DNA of 64,000 nt from Stenotrophomonas bentonitica (lineage in GTDB: Bacteria > Pseudomonadota > Gammaproteobacteria > Xanthomonadales > Xanthomonadaceae), in contig NZ_PKQP01000005.1 in the NCBI RefSeq assembly GCF_002887735.1, positions 248,001 through 312,000 on the forward strand, given 5' to 3'. A program made the translations under genes and the position numbers. Each line of letters opens with the position of its first letter. Within the stretch, counting starts at the first letter, position 1. Shown piece by piece: positions 59,572 through 64,000 of the stretch. The notes beneath the pieces are model-generated. The model did no database searches, was not told the DNA's origin, and saw nothing but the letters and a program-made list of their open reading frames with translations.

Positions 59572-59600
59572 AACGGCGCCCACGGCGCCGTTTCTGTTTC
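59572..59600. terminator. lpxC terminator (bidirectional)
   Basis: Stem AACGGCGCC/GGCGCCGTT (9 bp, CAC loop) followed by TCTGTTTC on the plus strand. Read leftward it is followed by CTATTTTCTTTC, so it can also stop minus-strand transcripts. Confidence 0.8.
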
Positions 59601-59827
59601 AGGGGGTCAGGACGGGCTCAACGCCGCGTGATCTTGACGTCAATGAACCGTAGGGGTGCACAGCGCACAGATTTGTGAACCTCATCAAGGTTTGTGCCGA
59701 ATTTAACGTTAATTTAATAAAACACTAACGACTGGCGGCACCGACGCCGCTACAGTGCAGACCGGCTCCCAGCCAAAGTTCACGTGATCGTGACGCGGCC
59801 GGGAAGGGGCGGGATGCCCCGATGGCT
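59601..59827. other. Tail-to-tail gap with AT-rich island
   Basis: No gene. It contains TTGACGTCAA (around 59635), the palindrome TTAACGTTAA (59703-59712) within a low-GC stretch (59695-59730), and a short stem GGGGC/GCCCC (59806-59820) just past the dciA stop. AT-rich, promoter-like sequence is unexpected between two converging genes. Confidence 0.35.
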
Positions 59828-60268
59828 TCACGACTTGGAGGAATCCACGTCGCGCAGACAAGCCAACGCGTCGCGTAGCCCTTTGTGCGTGGCGGCTGAA
59901 ACAGCGTGGGGGCCATTCCTGTTGTCGATCGCTGGGGAGCGTGGGGGAGGGGCGGACGCTGTTTTGACGGTCACCTTGGTGACCTTCAGCCCGATGGACC
60001 GGGCCGCGTCGATCAACTGTGCTTCGGCAAGCCGGACCTTGGCGTGCCACACGGGAGATTCGACGAGAAAAACGAGGTGCTCGCCGTTTACATTCGCCAG
60101 CCGGCAACGGGTGGCCAGTGCAGGCGGCAAATGGGGGCGCAACTGACGGTCCAGCGCGTCGAGCCACAAGGCGCGACGCAGCGGGTTACCGGCTTTGTCC
60201 GCCATGACCGCATCCAGCGCCGGCTTCGGCGTGGATGGGGAACGGGCACTGGATTTCGGCTCAGACAT
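59828..60268 (-). CDS. dciA: DUF721 protein DciA (DnaB loader family)
   Basis: 146 residues. The DUF721 core is seen in LRRALWLDALDRQLRPHLPP, RCRLANVNGEHLVFLVESPVWHAKVRL and EAQLIDAARSIGLKVTKVTV. DciA proteins load the replicative helicase DnaB in bacteria lacking DnaC. A disordered tail rich in Ser/Pro/Ala follows. Head-to-head with the M23 peptidase, with 12 bp between start codons; tail-to-tail with lpxC. Confidence 0.88.
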   Translation of the reverse strand: MSEPKSSARSPSTPKPALDAVMADKAGNPLRRALWLDALDRQLRPHLPPALATRCRLANVNGEHLVFLVESPVWHAKVRLAEAQLIDAARSIGLKVTKVTVKTASAPPPRSPAIDNRNGPHAVSAATHKGLRDALACLRDVDSSKS

Positions 60269-60280
60269 GAAAACTCACTG

Positions 60281-61231
60281 ATGGCATTCAAAAAGATCGT
60301 AATCAAAACGCGTGAAGGACAGGCCAAGACGCCGCTGGCGCGTTTGCGTTTCTACTTCGAAGATTCCCCCCGTGCCCTGCTGGGCAGTGTGCTGGGGGTG
60401 GGCTGCCTGATCGGCTTCGGTGCCGGTATCGGTGGCAGCATGTTCAACGATTCCCGGCTCCACGCCAAGGTCGCACAGCAGGAACGCGAACTGGCGCAGG
60501 CCCAGAAGGACGCTCAGACCCAGGTCAACGCGCTGGCAGCGCGGATGGGCGAGCTGCAGGCGCAGGCCACCCGTCTCAATGCCCTGGGCGAACGACTCAC
60601 CCAGATGGGCAAACTGGAAGACGGCGAATTCGACTTCAACGAGACCCCCGGCCTCGGTGAAGGCGAGCCCGGCCCGACCCAGGACATCCCGGTCAGCGCG
60701 GTCAACGCCGACTTACAGGTGCTGGAGCAGCGCTTTGCTGCTTCAGGCCGCCAGCTGTCGGTGATGGAATCGCTGATGTTCGACCACCAGCTCGAGCAGA
60801 ACGCCGTGCCCTCGCGCATGCCGATCCGCAACACCTACATCACCTCCAACTTCGGCACCCGCAGCGATCCGTTCGGTCGCGGTGCGGCCACCCACAAGGG
60901 CATGGATTTCCACGCCAAGGTCGGTGACCCGGTGATGTCGGTGGCCGATGGCGTGGTCAGCTTCGCCGGTGTGAAGGGCGGTTACGGCAACGTGGTCGAT
61001 GTGGACCATGGCAACGGCTATGTGACCCGCTATGCGCACAATTCGCGCCTGGTGGTGAAGCCGGGCGATCTGGTCCGGGCCGGCCAGGAAGTGGCCAAGG
61101 CCGGTTCCACGGGCCGTTCCACCGGTGCCCACGTGCACTTCGAGGTCTGGGAACGCGGCCAGGTGGTCAATCCGCGCAAGTTCCTCGGTGATGGCGGCAA
61201 CACCCCGGTCGGCCGCGTTTCGCGGGGCTGA
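60281..61231 (+). CDS. M23-family murein peptidase with coiled coil
   Basis: 316 residues from ATG 60281. One N-terminal membrane helix (about 30-52), coiled coil (about 60-105; KVAQQERELAQAQKDAQTQ) and C-terminal LytM/M23 domain with zinc residues His205, Asp209 and His286, plus His284 (HVHFE). All catalytic residues are present, so it is an active endopeptidase candidate or EnvC/MepM-like. It lies at the position upstream of secA held by secM in enterobacteria. The ribosome site is weak, and its promoter must overlap dciA. Confidence 0.92.
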   Translation: MAFKKIVIKTREGQAKTPLARLRFYFEDSPRALLGSVLGVGCLIGFGAGIGGSMFNDSRLHAKVAQQERELAQAQKDAQTQVNALAARMGELQAQATRLNALGERLTQMGKLEDGEFDFNETPGLGEGEPGPTQDIPVSAVNADLQVLEQRFAASGRQLSVMESLMFDHQLEQNAVPSRMPIRNTYITSNFGTRSDPFGRGAATHKGMDFHAKVGDPVMSVADGVVSFAGVKGGYGNVVDVDHGNGYVTRYAHNSRLVVKPGDLVRAGQEVAKAGSTGRSTGAHVHFEVWERGQVVNPRKFLGDGGNTPVGRVSRG

Positions 61232-61250
61232 TCACGGTAACGAACTTGAA

Positions 61251-61330
61251 CGGGGGTGCTTGAAACGCCGGACCCCCGTCCCAAGCTACAATGGGTGTTG
61301 CCATAGACAGGGCGCGGTGCGCCCTGTTTC
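61251..61330 (+). promoter_or_regulatory. secA leader: -10 element and terminator-like hairpins
   Basis: A 7-bp stem CGGGGGT/ACCCCCG (61251-61278) precedes a -10-like TACAAT (61287-61292; no good -35). Next comes a 9-bp stem ACAGGGCGC/GCGCCCTGT (61307-61327) followed by TTCGTTTG. The second hairpin could terminate M23 transcripts or, if TACAAT is a secA promoter, act inside the secA leader. Confidence 0.45.
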
Positions 61331-61399
61331 GTTTGCGGCGTGCGCATCCCCCGGGGAGAGCGCCGCCGTTGGGGCGTCTCATTCCAACCGGTTCCTTCA

Positions 61400-64000
<2,601 letters not shown>

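Overview
The window is a high-GC proteobacterial chromosome segment. It fits Xanthomonadaceae, most probably Stenotrophomonas, from three features: GTAG-headed palindromic intergenic repeats of the SMAG/REP type, an Xps-type secretin gene next to glycosyltransferases, and a RibB protein fused to a degenerate RibA-like half. No tRNA, 16S/23S rRNA, CRISPR array, prophage or insertion sequence was seen. Genus is inference; gene families are read from the sequence.

Layout. 1-3.5 kb: 3' end of a type II secretion secretin, a possible 15-codon leader ORF and two glycosyltransferase-like genes. 3.6-4.8 kb: pncB, apparently transcribed as a leaderless mRNA. 5.0-17.3 kb: a bacterial cellulose synthesis cluster, bcsD-bcsP-bcsA-bcsB-bcsZ-bcsC, followed by a second GH8 glucanase that looks like a lipoprotein. 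17.4-20.5 kb, minus strand: a purine permease and ettA. 20.7-21.2 kb: an RcnB-like protein whose signal-peptide start is out of frame. 21.4-29.3 kb: glyA, a membrane protein, nrdR, ribD, an FMN riboswitch, ribE, ribBX, ribH, nusB and thiL, interleaved with repeat elements. 29.3-35.8 kb: a divergently arranged chaperone-usher fimbrial locus (pilin and chaperone to the left; usher, pilin and adhesin to the right) ending in a decayed autotransporter barrel. 35.8-39.9 kb, minus strand: an FAD-linked oxidase, a YdjM-like protein, YraN and LpoA. Then rsmI (plus), RNase P RNA (minus) and an NRDE protein (minus).

42.5-58.4 kb is a complete division and cell wall (dcw) cluster: mraZ-rsmH-ftsL-ftsI-murE-murF-mraY-ftsW-murG-murC-ddlB-ftsQ-ftsA-ftsZ. 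Nearly every junction up to ftsA overlaps by a few bases, which implies translational coupling. It is preceded by a promoter, a 10-nt-periodic MraZ operator and a perfect DnaA box. lpxC, dciA (minus), an M23 peptidase and the first 867 codons of secA follow.

How the genes work together. BcsA/B polymerise and export glucan under c-di-GMP control (PilZ domain), BcsC forms the outer-membrane exit, BcsD/P organise the complex and two GH8 enzymes trim the product. The rib genes make FMN/FAD under riboswitch control. The dcw genes build peptidoglycan precursors and the divisome, with LpoA, LpxC and the M23 peptidase acting on the same envelope. Most of the window is well-known biology. The least ordinary items are the two GH8 paralogues, the miniature coupling ORFs, the frameshifted RcnB-like gene, the split fimbrial locus with its intercistronic palindrome and autotransporter remnant, and possible unannotated transcripts near ribD and upstream of secA.
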